This document shows, in pieces, positions 40,501 to 48,781 of a stretch of DNA of 64,000 nt. Source of the DNA: Flavobacterium gyeonganense (GTDB lineage: Bacteria > Bacteroidota > Bacteroidia > Flavobacteriales > Flavobacteriaceae); contig NZ_CP121112.1 in NCBI RefSeq assembly GCF_029625295.1, positions 1,860,001 to 1,924,000 of the forward strand. The letters run 5' to 3'. The notes beneath the pieces are model-generated. The model was not told the DNA's origin and did no database searches. It was given only the letters and a program-made list of their open reading frames with translations. The position numbers and the translations under genes are program-made. Numbering within the stretch: position 1 is the first letter of the stretch; each line of letters starts with the position of its first letter.

Positions 40501-42405
40501 CCATGCTTCGTTTCCTAATGTAGCGGGAGTAAAGGAAGCAGTAACAGGTCCGGTTACAGAAGTCCATAATTCAAAAGTTGATGAAGAAGAAAAACCAAAT
40601 TCTATTGCATCATTCTGACCAAACAAACTCATTCTGCCTGTTATATCAGATGCCTTAAACTTTATCCACCCACCCATAGTAAAAGCTGCTCTATTAGACA
40701 GTATCTGACTTCCCAAGTCTATGTAATCATTATCTGCCGCCACAAATCTGACACTGTTGTTCATATTAGTTATGGTGATACTACCATCACTTCCACTGGC
40801 ACAAGAAGCAACTCCTACAGTTCCTACAGGCTGTGGTAACAAAGGAAAAATTGTCATCTCTGTAGTGGCAGTTACGCAGCCTCCAACATTGTAGGATATG
40901 GTATAAGTTCCTCCTAAGCTTGCTGTTAAATTTACCTCACCTGTTGATGTACTTACAAAAGACAAGCCAGACGGAGTTGCGGAATAAGTACCTCCTGTAT
41001 CTCCGGATTGAGTAACTGCTACCGTACCTGTTGCTATAAAAGCATTTCCGGGATAGGAAATTGTTGGAGGAGGTGTAAATCGATACACCTGTCCTGTAGC
41101 TGGTTTTGCATTAAGCGTAAATATAAAAGAACTTGAAGTTGTGGTTGGACTTGCGGTCACATTATTCAAAAGCAAATATTTTCCATTGGCATCATATATA
41201 CCTATAGTAGCACTTGGATTTCTCAATGCTCCCGCACCCTGCTTATAAATGTATTCTATAACGTTACTTTTTTCATACAGCCATACCTGAAATGAAATGG
41301 CATCAGTTGCTCCTGCATAATCCCACTTTTGCTTCGAAAATTCAAGTTTAAAAATTCTGTTAGGTGCTGTACCCGAAACTTGGTATTTTGGAATTACGGT
41401 AAGTTCAATATCATCCCACAATGGAAATAATGCCGGTTTTATAATATTAGCATTCGCAATATTATTGGTATAATTTTGTGATGCTGTTGGAGTAGGTGAT
41501 GCAAATGTAATCCAGCCATTACTGGAAACCCTTATATTAGAATAAAAAGCTCCTGCAAAATTGAACGTAAAAGGTAAAGCAACCGAACTCGAAAGTACGT
41601 CATCTGAACTTGCAGCCAGAGCCGGTACATCTGTAGCCGACAATAAATTATCATAGGTCCTTGAACTTGCAGAAAAACAGTAATTGTTAGCCTCTAAACC
41701 TGCGGTAACTGGTGGAGTAAATCTATAAATTTGACCTGTTGCAGGTTTTGTACTAATGTTTGTTGTAAAAACATCCGGTTGGGCAACAGGTGCCCCGCTG
41801 GAATTATTTAATGTCAAATATCTGCTGGAACCATCATATATTCCTATTGAAGCTCCGCCGGAAGACGCAGTATTTGCTGCTACAGCTCCCTGATTGTACA
41901 AAAATTCAACTACATTTGTTGTCTCAAATAACCACAACTGAAATGAAATCACATCTCCGGCAACTCCATTACTCCAGCTTTGCTGACTCCACTCTACCTT
42001 AAACCTTCTGTGAGGAGCAATTCCGGTTGTTACATAACGCGGTGCAACATTACATTTTAAATTATCCCATAATGGAAATAAAATTGGCTTTCTTATTTCT
42101 GCATTTGCCTGGGTATTATCATTGGATTCAGCCGGTGTTCCTGAACCTAAATATATCCACCCATTAGGAGAAACCCTTATAGAAGTATAAGCTGTTCCTG
42201 CAAAAGTAAATGTAAAAGGAAGTGTTATCGCGTTAGAAATTCCTTCATCTGCTGTGGCTGGAATTGAAGTATCGTTTACTCCGGCAACACCTGTAAGCGA
42301 AATATAATTTCCCTGGATTGACGTAAAAGTATAATTACTTGCCGATTGCCCATATGAGTATATAAAAATTAAAAAGAGACCTAAAGCAATGTATATGTTT
42401 TTCAT
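37522..42405 (-). CDS. giant T9SS-exported protein with LamG-like and FN3 domains and shared C-terminal module
   Basis: This is a 1627-residue secreted protein. The signal peptide is MKNIYIALGLFLIFIYSYGQ. Two homologous beta-rich domains follow (about 20-235 and 240-450); both contain SIRVSPNGWI/NIRVSSNGWI and a FPLWDN/DD motif of a nidogen-like type. Residues about 548-728 are a LamG/concanavalin-like domain (FVAADNDYIDLGS, AFTMGGWIKFKA, EAWHHIAVTGDG). Two fibronectin type III-like units lie at 812-995 (SIITANWNAVGGTTSYVLD). Next are an Ig-like segment, WNGSGWSTPP, the GCTCTVNSG strand and the shared module from about 1175 to EQTRKIIFR. LamG and FN3 domains suggest binding to glycans or to other surface proteins, which is inferred. 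It has its own terminator. Confidence 0.9.
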   Translation of the reverse strand: MKNIYIALGLFLIFIYSYGQSASNYTFTSIQGNYISLTGVAGVNDTSIPATADEGISNAITLPFTFTFAGTAYTSIRVSPNGWIYLGSGTPAESNDNTQANAEIRKPILFPLWDNLKCNVAPRYVTTGIAPHRRFKVEWSQQSWSNGVAGDVISFQLWLFETTNVVEFLYNQGAVAANTASSGGASIGIYDGSSRYLTLNNSSGAPVAQPDVFTTNISTKPATGQIYRFTPPVTAGLEANNYCFSASSRTYDNLLSATDVPALAASSDDVLSSSVALPFTFNFAGAFYSNIRVSSNGWITFASPTPTASQNYTNNIANANIIKPALFPLWDDIELTVIPKYQVSGTAPNRIFKLEFSKQKWDYAGATDAISFQVWLYEKSNVIEYIYKQGAGALRNPSATIGIYDANGKYLLLNNVTASPTTTSSSFIFTLNAKPATGQVYRFTPPPTISYPGNAFIATGTVAVTQSGDTGGTYSATPSGLSFVSTSTGEVNLTASLGGTYTISYNVGGCVTATTEMTIFPLLPQPVGTVGVASCASGSDGSITITNMNNSVRFVAADNDYIDLGSQILSNRAAFTMGGWIKFKASDITGRMSLFGQNDAIEFGFSSSSTFELWTSVTGPVTASFTPATLGNEAWHHIAVTGDGARIRIYIDGISVPVTGGVVNTSNYGASTFTTKIGSRVFSNTNGETFTGSILKAAFYSTALSASRIESLAFGPTVYSGFEPGIIAGYNFYDGSGTTLTSTPAGFNGTFQNSPEWVDPYTYAWQRVGNNTVIATTKNLTGLTPGDYRVTVALTGVSSPNAKVFTVGSAAEVVATAGTGANCTSIITANWNAVGGTTSYVLDVATDAAFTNFVTGYNGLNVGTFTTYAVNNVPPGIIYYRVRRNTSCGVSANSNVIQYQTLQVKTPVATAAAILSCTSFRANWNAVDSANAYYLDVSTDPAFGSFVTGYNGSNMGNVTSVDVTGLSSNTTYYYRVRSGNASCGMMTASSNTISILVSTGPTAPTVGTITQATCANPTAKVVLNGLPAGEWTLQFSTGQTFSGSGTSVTISDLAPGSSFTAAVKTNTCYSPNSANIVLSSLVVPTSIWNGSGWSTPPTINNNIVFAGNYTSTEDLSGCTCTVNSGVSVVVNSGHTFTITNAVTTGGTLTFENNASLVQTNDISNTGDIIYKRISEPMENFDFTYWSSPIAGQVLNVFSPNTLYDKYLSYNTTLIKWKQESPLSPMTPGKGYIIRTPKAGLWANGENVVFPYAQRVRFVGVPNNGSIFAEEVTALTATRYFLIGNPYPSAVDANLFLSANSTILGGTIYFWTHNTPLSGNGYTGDDYASYNITGGVGTSAKSDPGHSDIPASDMGRKPNGKIAAGQSFFIVSKAPGTIAFTNSMRIAGNNNQFFKQEKTADSERHRVWLELSNNKEAYKQTLIGYIQGATNNYEDQFDGITLDGHKYVDFYSINNDKKLVIQGRALPFENTDSVHLGYKTTISGNFTIGINQTDGNLSTQPIYLEDRLTQTVHNLQSSNYMFTTAAGTFDDRFVLRYSDSNLGSGDLDNNKNNLIVTVNRKVINITSLNDDNISKVFLYDISGKLIYKKDKINSNQFSITQLNAAQQVLLVKVFLEDDNEQTRKIIFR

Positions 42406-42664
42406 TTTAATTTATATTTAAGTTAATTAGGTTAAGTCGTTTCCTACTCAATAAACTATCATAAAAATGCATTTATGACTTAAAAATCTTAATTTAGCAT
42501 TACTAAAACACAACCTAAAGTACTGCTAATCAATACTAAAATTTAACTTGAATAAATTAAAGATTACCTCAAAAAATATTTTAGAATATTATATACTTGG
42601 CAAATCGATCTATTTAAATTTGATTTTAAATAAATGTGAATAATTTATAAACTGGATTTTACAT

Positions 42665-42696
42665 AAAATCCGACAAAACAATTTGTCGGATTTTTT
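42665..42696 (-). terminator. terminator of the short cluster gene
   Basis: A perfect 13-bp stem, AAAATCCGACAAA (42665-42677) with TTTGTCGGATTTT (42682-42694), has loop ACAA. The 42406-42664 gap is AT-rich with no other feature. Confidence 0.9.
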
Positions 42697-42712
42697 AAAG
42701 AGTAGTACTATA

Positions 42713-43534
42713 TCATTTAAATAATGCTTTTTTTGTAATAGATTTTCCGTTTTCTAACACCACTTTTACTAATAAAATTTGTTGCGCAGAAGGTAAATCC
42801 TGAATTATTGACTGTTTATCCCGGATATTTTCCTGATTTAATAATTGCTGACCTGAAATATTATAAACAGAAATTTTATCTATATTTTCAAAAGTTGAGT
42901 TTACAGAAATTATTTGATTCTTAATGCCAATTGATACAACATCATTTACAGCTTCGAAATCATCTGTATTTAGGGTTTTATTAGTATATCTTAAAACAAA
43001 CCTATTGTTAAACACCCCTGTAGCAGTAGTAAAAGTATAGGCATGTTGTCTTAAATCATTAATAGTATTTGTTAATTTATCTTCTAAATAAACAGCTTGA
43101 TTTGTAAGCATTCCATCAACCTGATCTATTGAAATAGTAAATTCGCCTGCTATAATCGTACGATATCCTAAAGGCACAGTATCAGAATCATTAAAAGGCA
43201 AAGCACGTCCCTGAATCACGAGATTACGATTCGAATTGATGCTGTAAAAATCTATGTACAAATTTTTATCCAAAGTTATGCCGTCAAAATCACTGTCATA
43301 TCCATTCGTCGCCCCTTCAATGTAACCAACTAATAATTGTTTAAAAGCTCCTCCGGTGTTTGTCATGTTTAGCCAAATACGGTGTTTTTCCAGCACACTG
43401 GGTTTTGATGTTTTCGATGGCTTTAAAAGTTGAATGTTTGTTTCCGAGATTGCACCATTCAATGCATTTGTTGTTGATTGTCCAAACGAGCATACACTCA
43501 CTAGTATACCTACCGTAATAAAAATCCTTTTCAT
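42713..43534 (-). CDS. short cluster paralogue: signal peptide fused to the end of the shared C-terminal module
   Basis: This is a 273-residue secreted protein. The signal peptide MKRIFITVGILVSVCSFGQ is followed by only about 20 spacer residues (STTNALNGAISETNIQLLKP). It then enters the family module at KTSKPSVLEKHRIWLNMTNT and keeps the rest: LLVGYIEGATNGYDSDFDG, IQGRALPFNDSDTVPLGYR, YLEDKLTNTINDL and the sorting-like end (ISVYNISGQQLL to ITKKALFK). It lacks all N-terminal binding domains, the WNG/CxC strand and the YWSSP part. It may be an internal-deletion product or a minimal carrier of the export signal. It has its own perfect terminator and an intact frame, so it is probably expressed. 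Confidence 0.88.
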   Translation of the reverse strand: MKRIFITVGILVSVCSFGQSTTNALNGAISETNIQLLKPSKTSKPSVLEKHRIWLNMTNTGGAFKQLLVGYIEGATNGYDSDFDGITLDKNLYIDFYSINSNRNLVIQGRALPFNDSDTVPLGYRTIIAGEFTISIDQVDGMLTNQAVYLEDKLTNTINDLRQHAYTFTTATGVFNNRFVLRYTNKTLNTDDFEAVNDVVSIGIKNQIISVNSTFENIDKISVYNISGQQLLNQENIRDKQSIIQDLPSAQQILLVKVVLENGKSITKKALFK

Positions 43535-43908
43535 CTCAATTAAATTTTTTAAATGAATAATTCAGTTTTAACAAAAAAAAGGTTCAAAATGTCCTTTTTT
43601 CGCATTATCAAAGAGCTCAATTAAGATAACAATTTTTCATTCAATAATCGTTAAAGTGCAAAAAAAATCGATTAAATACATTTTACAAATTTATTTAACA
43701 AATTACAGTTAAATAGTTAATTGAAAATCAACATTATAAAAATTACAATTGAAAGTATAAAAGTTGAGAAAATGATTAACTTTAAAAAACAAACTAAAAT
43801 CACTTATAAGCTTTTGTCAGTTTTTTTTCTTTTGTAAAACGTAAATAAACTTTTCTACTGTTTTTTGAATAATAAATAAAAGAATTCGTCACTATCATTA
43901 GGGTTTAG
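43535..43908. other. AT-rich intergenic region between cluster genes
   Basis: This 374-bp gap is very AT-rich. I find no gene and no clear TAnnTTTG box. Unlike the sister genes, no strong hairpin follows the stop of the 1362-residue gene at 43909. It presumably holds the promoter of the short gene at 42713-43534. Confidence 0.5.
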
Positions 43909-46900
43909 TTATTCCGAAAAAGTTATAATTTTTTTGGTTATTATATGGTTGTCTGCTAAAACGATTTTAAGTAATAAAATTTCATTTTTGAATTTGAGAG
44001 TACTGATTGCTACTTCGGATGCTAAAATTTCAAAATCACTATAAACTAATTTTCCTGTAATATCATAAACAAAAACCTTATTAATAGTTTTCTCTGTAGA
44101 ATTAATTCTTAAGGTCTTCTTATCCAACCAGGCCAAAACATTATTTTCGTGTTCAAATTCGTCAGTGGATAATGTTGCATTAGCATACCTTAATACAAAT
44201 CTATTGTTAAAAACACCTACACTGCTGTTAAAAACATAATCATTTTGAGTTAGATCAGTAATGGTATGAGTTAACTTATCTTCTAAATAAACAGGGTGAC
44301 TACTAAGCATTCCATCAGCATTATTTACTGAAATTTTGAACTTTCCTGATATAACTGTACGATATCCTAAATTCACTATATCAGTATTATTAAAAGGGAG
44401 CGCTCGCCCCTGAATAGTAAGTTTACTGTTCTCGTTAATGCTATAAAAATCGATATATGCATTGCCATCAAAGGTGATTCCGTCAAAATCGTTGTCGTAT
44501 CCATTACTTGCGCCTTCAATATATCCAATTAATAATTGTTTAAAAGCACCACCTTCATTAGTCATATTAAGCCATAAACGATGCTTTTCCAATGAACTTG
44601 ATTTAGATGTTTTCGGAGGTTTAAAAAACTGATTATTATTTCCCTGAATCCTCATACCATTATTAAACATAACTGTTCCGTTTGCAGTAGCCAAAGCAAA
44701 GAAAGACTGCCCTGCAGCAATTTTTCCGGATGGCAAGGCCCCACCAGATGGTGCAGGCGCAGTCAAAGTTCCTCCAACACCATTATAAGTCGCATAATCA
44801 CTTGAAGAATAAGCTTGTTGTGGACCTATCATTTTTAAAGGAGTATTATGAGTCCAGAAATAAACAGTCCCGCCTAAAATTGCACTGTTATTAGGATTGT
44901 CAAACAAAAAAGCATCAGCACTTATCGCGGAAGGATACGGATTGCCTATTAAATAAAATTTTCCGGCGTTGACTGATTGCCCGGTAATATTTCCGTTATT
45001 TGGAGTCCCGATAAACGCAACAGCCTGCGAATACGGAAAAGTAACAACTTCTCCATTTGGCCAGCTTCCTGCTTTTGGGGTTCTGATGATATAGCCAATT
45101 CCTTTAGCCATAACCGACGCACCATATTGTTCCTGATGCCATCCAGTTCCAGTATAAGAAAGATATTTATCCCAAAGTGTATTAGGAGATAATTCAAATA
45201 AAGTTTGTCCGGCAACGGGTGATGACCAATAAGTAAAATCGAAGTTCTTCATTGGAGTTGAAATTCTTTTGTAAATAATATTGCCAGAATTGACGGCAAC
45301 AGCATTATTCTGCAACAAACTGGCGTTATTTTCAAAAGTTAGTGTCCCGCCACTATTAACAACTGCATTTTGAATCGTTAATGTATCATTACTATTCATT
45401 ACAACTGTAACTCCGGAATTCACCAAACAGGAACAACCACTAATATTTCCTAATCCTCCTCCGGCTGAAGAATAATTTGAAGCAAAAACCAGATTTTGAT
45501 TTATTGTTGGAGTACCATTCGACCAGCTGCTATTATAAGTATTAGTGACAAGACTATTTACTACAGCAGTAGTAGAAGCGTCAGAAATACAACTGCCGGT
45601 ATATTCAACAGTAAACTGATAATTTCCCGGAAGAAGATTAGAAATTGGATATGATGTACCTGTACCCGTATAAGTTGTGGATGCGGGACCTGTCTGTTTT
45701 ATTAACCAGGTAACCGAAGATGGCAATCCACTTAACGTTAAACTTCCAGTAGGTGTTATACATGTAGGTTCAGTAATAGTACCTGGTATAGGTGCAGATG
45801 GCTTCGGTACGATTGTAAGTTGGATTGCCTGGGTTGATGAACAATTGGCACTCTGGATAGTCATCGTACCCGTATACGTATTGGCAGCGACATTGGCAGG
45901 TATTGCAATTGTACTTAGATTTCCTCCTCCTGATGAAAATGAAAAGGCTGTTGTTCCCTGATTTACAAGTCCCGCTGTATTGGCAGCTGCACTCCAAACA
46001 ATACTATAGCTCACAGGTGTATTGGTTGTGGCCGTGTAAGGCAAAGTGGCAGTTTGTGATCCCGTACTAAAACAAATAGGATTCACTGTTCCTGTTGTAG
46101 TAATTGTAGGCAAAGGGTTTACAGTTACCGTGGTAACAGCAGAAGTGGTCTGGTTGCATGTACCATTTTTAACAAGTGCTCTAAATTGAGTTGTCTGAGT
46201 CAATACTCCTGGCGAATGTGATGTAGTTGTATTAGAAATTGGTATCCAAGATGAAAAAGGAGCTACCGAATATTCCCAGCCTAAAATTGTACCTGTATGA
46301 CCGGATAAATTCAGCTGACCGCTTGTACCTCCACTACAAATAGCAGCAGGTGTACTGATTGTTCCACCAACACTTGTGGCATTAATCGTAAGTTGGATTG
46401 CCTGAGTTGATGAACAATTGGCATTCTGGATAGTCATCGTACCCGTATAGGCCCCTGCAGTAACTCCTGCCGGTATTGCAATTGTACTTAGATTTCCTCC
46501 TCCTGATGAAAATGAAAAGGCTGTTGTTCCCTGATTTACAAGCCCCGCTGTATTGGCAGCTGCACTCCAAACAATACTATAGCTCACAGGTGTATTGGTT
46601 GTGGCCGTGTAGGGCAAAGTGGCAGTTTGTGAACTTGCACTAAAACAAATATTATCAAGTGTTCCTGTTGTAGCAATCGTAGGTAAAGGATTTACAGTTA
46701 CCGTGGTAACAGCAGAAGTGGTCTGGTTGCATGTACCATTTTTAACAAGTGCTCTAAACTGGGTAGTCTGCGTTAATATTCCAGGTGAAAGAGCATCTGT
46801 AATGTTAGAAATTGGTGTCCACGAAGAAAAAGGATCTACTGAATATTCCCATCCGGTAATCGTTCCTGTATATCCTGACAAAGTTAATGAACCACTTGTA

Positions 46901-47997
46901 CCTCCGCTACAAATTGCCGGAGGCGTATTTATTGTCCCCCCCACACTTGCAGAATAAACATTAATTGTTACGGCATTATTTGTATTTACACTATTTGTAC
47001 AAGATTCTGAAGTAAGATTAGTTATAGTTATTGTACTTGAACCTGGTGTAGTTAATCCAACCGCCGTAAAGGTTCCTATTCCTGTTCCTCCAGTAACCGA
47101 CATTGTAGCGGTTAATCCGTTTTGACCTGGATTACTACGATTATATGTTACGACATAATCTCCATTAGGCAAACCGGTTAATCTTACTAATGAAGTCGTT
47201 GCTATTGAAGTACAGACGTTATCTGCGGTAGTTGGTGCAGTAAATCCATAAGTTGGACAGGTGTAATTAATTTTTATTTGACCGTTTCCTCCATTTCCTC
47301 CTCTAAAATTAGAATTTAGTAATCCCAATGCGCCACCGCCGCCGCCGCCAGGTGAACTACCATTATTTCCATTACCACCTCCAACTAATGTCATTCCACT
47401 AGCTCCAGCGCCGCCGCCTGTAACGGCTGCTCCTCCATTTGCATCCAAAAGATTGGTAGAAGCATTATTCCCATTAGCAGCTGTTCCTGCGCTACCGCCA
47501 CCTCCCCCTGAAGATAATACGGTTACTAAAATTGTTCTTGCCAATGCTCCTGCACCACCCGAATAATAGGTTCCTGTTCCTGTTGAAGCTAATGCTCTGG
47601 CTCCACCGGCTCCATTAGCCGTATTTCCATGTTTACCTCCGGATCCTCCATTTGCGGTTACTGTAGAAAAATTAGTCGATTCACCATCTTGCCCGTCAGC
47701 TCCATTCACACCAGCTCCTCCGGCACCAACCTTATAACTTAACGATGCTGCAGGAGTTACTGCAAATGTAGATACTTTACTATATGCACCACCACCACCA
47801 CCTCCTCCTCCAAAAAGAGAAACAAGATTATAAACTCCACCGCCGGCACCGCCGGCACCCCAACATTCAACATTTAATGTAGTCACACCCGCAGGAATCT
47901 TAAAAGCACCATTCCCTGGCGTTGTATATGTGTGAGGTGGCTGAGCCCAAATAATAGAATAAACAAAAAACAGTAGAAAAAGTAGTTTTAGTCTCAT
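43909..47997 (-). CDS. giant T9SS-exported glycine-rich protein with duplicated domains and shared C-terminal module
   Basis: This is a 1362-residue secreted protein. The signal peptide is MRLKLLFLLFFVYSIIWAQ. Residues about 20-242 are a glycine-rich domain opening with YTTPGNGAFKIPAGVTTLNV and ECWGAGGAGGG, and containing several runs of six to eight Gly; this type is common in Bacteroidota surface proteins. Residues about 346-727 contain a 191-residue unit twice (CSGGTSG...GWEYSV.PFSSW.PISN...FRALVKNGTCNQTTSAVTT). Next are an Ig-like segment, a CSCLVNSG strand and the shared module from FDFTYWSSPVAGQTLFEL (about 917) to a diverged end (VFVYDITGKLVY to IITFSE). No strong terminator was found after it. 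The gene lies 300 bp from the divergent recX. Function is unknown. Confidence 0.9.
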   Translation of the reverse strand: MRLKLLFLLFFVYSIIWAQPPHTYTTPGNGAFKIPAGVTTLNVECWGAGGAGGGVYNLVSLFGGGGGGGGAYSKVSTFAVTPAASLSYKVGAGGAGVNGADGQDGESTNFSTVTANGGSGGKHGNTANGAGGARALASTGTGTYYSGGAGALARTILVTVLSSGGGGGSAGTAANGNNASTNLLDANGGAAVTGGGAGASGMTLVGGGNGNNGSSPGGGGGGALGLLNSNFRGGNGGNGQIKINYTCPTYGFTAPTTADNVCTSIATTSLVRLTGLPNGDYVVTYNRSNPGQNGLTATMSVTGGTGIGTFTAVGLTTPGSSTITITNLTSESCTNSVNTNNAVTINVYSASVGGTINTPPAICSGGTSGSLTLSGYTGTITGWEYSVDPFSSWTPISNITDALSPGILTQTTQFRALVKNGTCNQTTSAVTTVTVNPLPTIATTGTLDNICFSASSQTATLPYTATTNTPVSYSIVWSAAANTAGLVNQGTTAFSFSSGGGNLSTIAIPAGVTAGAYTGTMTIQNANCSSTQAIQLTINATSVGGTISTPAAICSGGTSGQLNLSGHTGTILGWEYSVAPFSSWIPISNTTTSHSPGVLTQTTQFRALVKNGTCNQTTSAVTTVTVNPLPTITTTGTVNPICFSTGSQTATLPYTATTNTPVSYSIVWSAAANTAGLVNQGTTAFSFSSGGGNLSTIAIPANVAANTYTGTMTIQSANCSSTQAIQLTIVPKPSAPIPGTITEPTCITPTGSLTLSGLPSSVTWLIKQTGPASTTYTGTGTSYPISNLLPGNYQFTVEYTGSCISDASTTAVVNSLVTNTYNSSWSNGTPTINQNLVFASNYSSAGGGLGNISGCSCLVNSGVTVVMNSNDTLTIQNAVVNSGGTLTFENNASLLQNNAVAVNSGNIIYKRISTPMKNFDFTYWSSPVAGQTLFELSPNTLWDKYLSYTGTGWHQEQYGASVMAKGIGYIIRTPKAGSWPNGEVVTFPYSQAVAFIGTPNNGNITGQSVNAGKFYLIGNPYPSAISADAFLFDNPNNSAILGGTVYFWTHNTPLKMIGPQQAYSSSDYATYNGVGGTLTAPAPSGGALPSGKIAAGQSFFALATANGTVMFNNGMRIQGNNNQFFKPPKTSKSSSLEKHRLWLNMTNEGGAFKQLLIGYIEGASNGYDNDFDGITFDGNAYIDFYSINENSKLTIQGRALPFNNTDIVNLGYRTVISGKFKISVNNADGMLSSHPVYLEDKLTHTITDLTQNDYVFNSSVGVFNNRFVLRYANATLSTDEFEHENNVLAWLDKKTLRINSTEKTINKVFVYDITGKLVYSDFEILASEVAISTLKFKNEILLLKIVLADNHIITKKIITFSE
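45815..46960 (-). repeat. 573-bp tandem direct repeat, two copies
   Basis: GTAAGTTGGATTGCCTG occurs at 45815 and again at 46388, 573 bp (191 codons) apart, and most of the intervening sequence is repeated with scattered changes. Stretches such as the AACAGCAGAAGTGGTCTGG block are identical. It encodes the duplicated unit of the glycine-rich protein. Confidence 0.9.
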
Positions 47998-48260
47998 AAC
48001 AACAGAGTTTTAAGATTAAAAAAATCAATTAATTCTTCTAAATATTTATGAGTGGTATTTGAAAAAGCCAATACTGTCAGAACTGTGGGGTTTGTCTGGA
48101 ACAGCTACTTTTCCTCAAAAAAAATATACTTACTAAACAACTGAATTTAAGTTGCTTATAATGGGGTATTTCAAAAGTATAAAAAAAATAATTCCAATAT
48201 GTTAAATTTTCTTACTTTTTCACATTCATTAAAGCTTTTCCACAATTATATTAAATAAGT

Positions 48261-48268
48261 TACTTTTG
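48261..48268 (+). promoter_or_regulatory. -7 box for recX
   Basis: TACTTTTG matches TAnnTTTG and lies 29 bases before the recX start at 48298. The remainder of 47998-48297 is AT-rich with no gene; the divergent promoter of the glycine-rich protein gene must also lie there but was not identified. Confidence 0.5.
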
Positions 48269-48297
48269 TTTTTAATTAATCTTTTTCATTTTTAAGT

Positions 48298-48759
48298 ATG
48301 ACCATCAAAGAAGCATTACAAAAACTAGAACATTTTTGTGCCTATCAGGACCGTTGCCATGATGAAGTCGTAACTAAACTATATTCTTTAAAAATGTCTC
48401 CGGATGAAATCGACATTATTATTGTCAAACTAATTGAAGATAATTTTTTAAATGAAACACGCTTTGCCTGCAGTTTTGCACGCGGTAAGCACCGTATTAA
48501 AAACTGGGGAAAAATTAGAATAGTAAATGAACTTAAAACCAGACACATCTCTTCAGCCAATATTAATTTTGCTTTAAAAGAAATTTCAGCTGAGGAATAC
48601 GCAGCAACATTTGATCAGCTTTCTCAAAGATGCTGGGAAAGCTTAACAGAACGAAATGCCTTAAAAAAACGAAAGAAATTTTGCGATTATTTACTTCGAA
48701 GAGGTTATGAAAGCAATTTAGTTTATGATAAGGTAAAAGAACTTGAACTGCTGAGTTGA
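48298..48759 (+). CDS. recX: RecX-family regulatory protein
   Basis: This 153-residue protein is built of three-helix RecX repeats. The first is ALQKLEHFCAYQDRCHDEVV (about 6-25). The second has IVKLIEDNFLNETRFACSFARGK (about 42-64) with the diagnostic F(L/I)(D/N)E.RFA motif. The third ends in KFCDYLLRRGYESNLVYD. RecX binds RecA filaments and usually limits recombination. It is the only plus-strand gene inside the block of T9SS genes, flanked by two large repetitive genes, and has its own promoter-like box. RecX is usually near recA or elsewhere alone; recA is not in the window. A functional connection with recombination among the flanking repeats is not shown. Confidence 0.9.
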   Translation: MTIKEALQKLEHFCAYQDRCHDEVVTKLYSLKMSPDEIDIIIVKLIEDNFLNETRFACSFARGKHRIKNWGKIRIVNELKTRHISSANINFALKEISAEEYAATFDQLSQRCWESLTERNALKKRKKFCDYLLRRGYESNLVYDKVKELELLS

Positions 48760-48781
48760 GTCAATTATTAATCTACTAATA

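Noticed and set aside
48298..48759. recX as a dedicated regulator of recombination in the repeat cluster
   Set aside because: Its position is suggestive, but RecX is a general RecA modulator and nothing in the sequence links it to these repeats.
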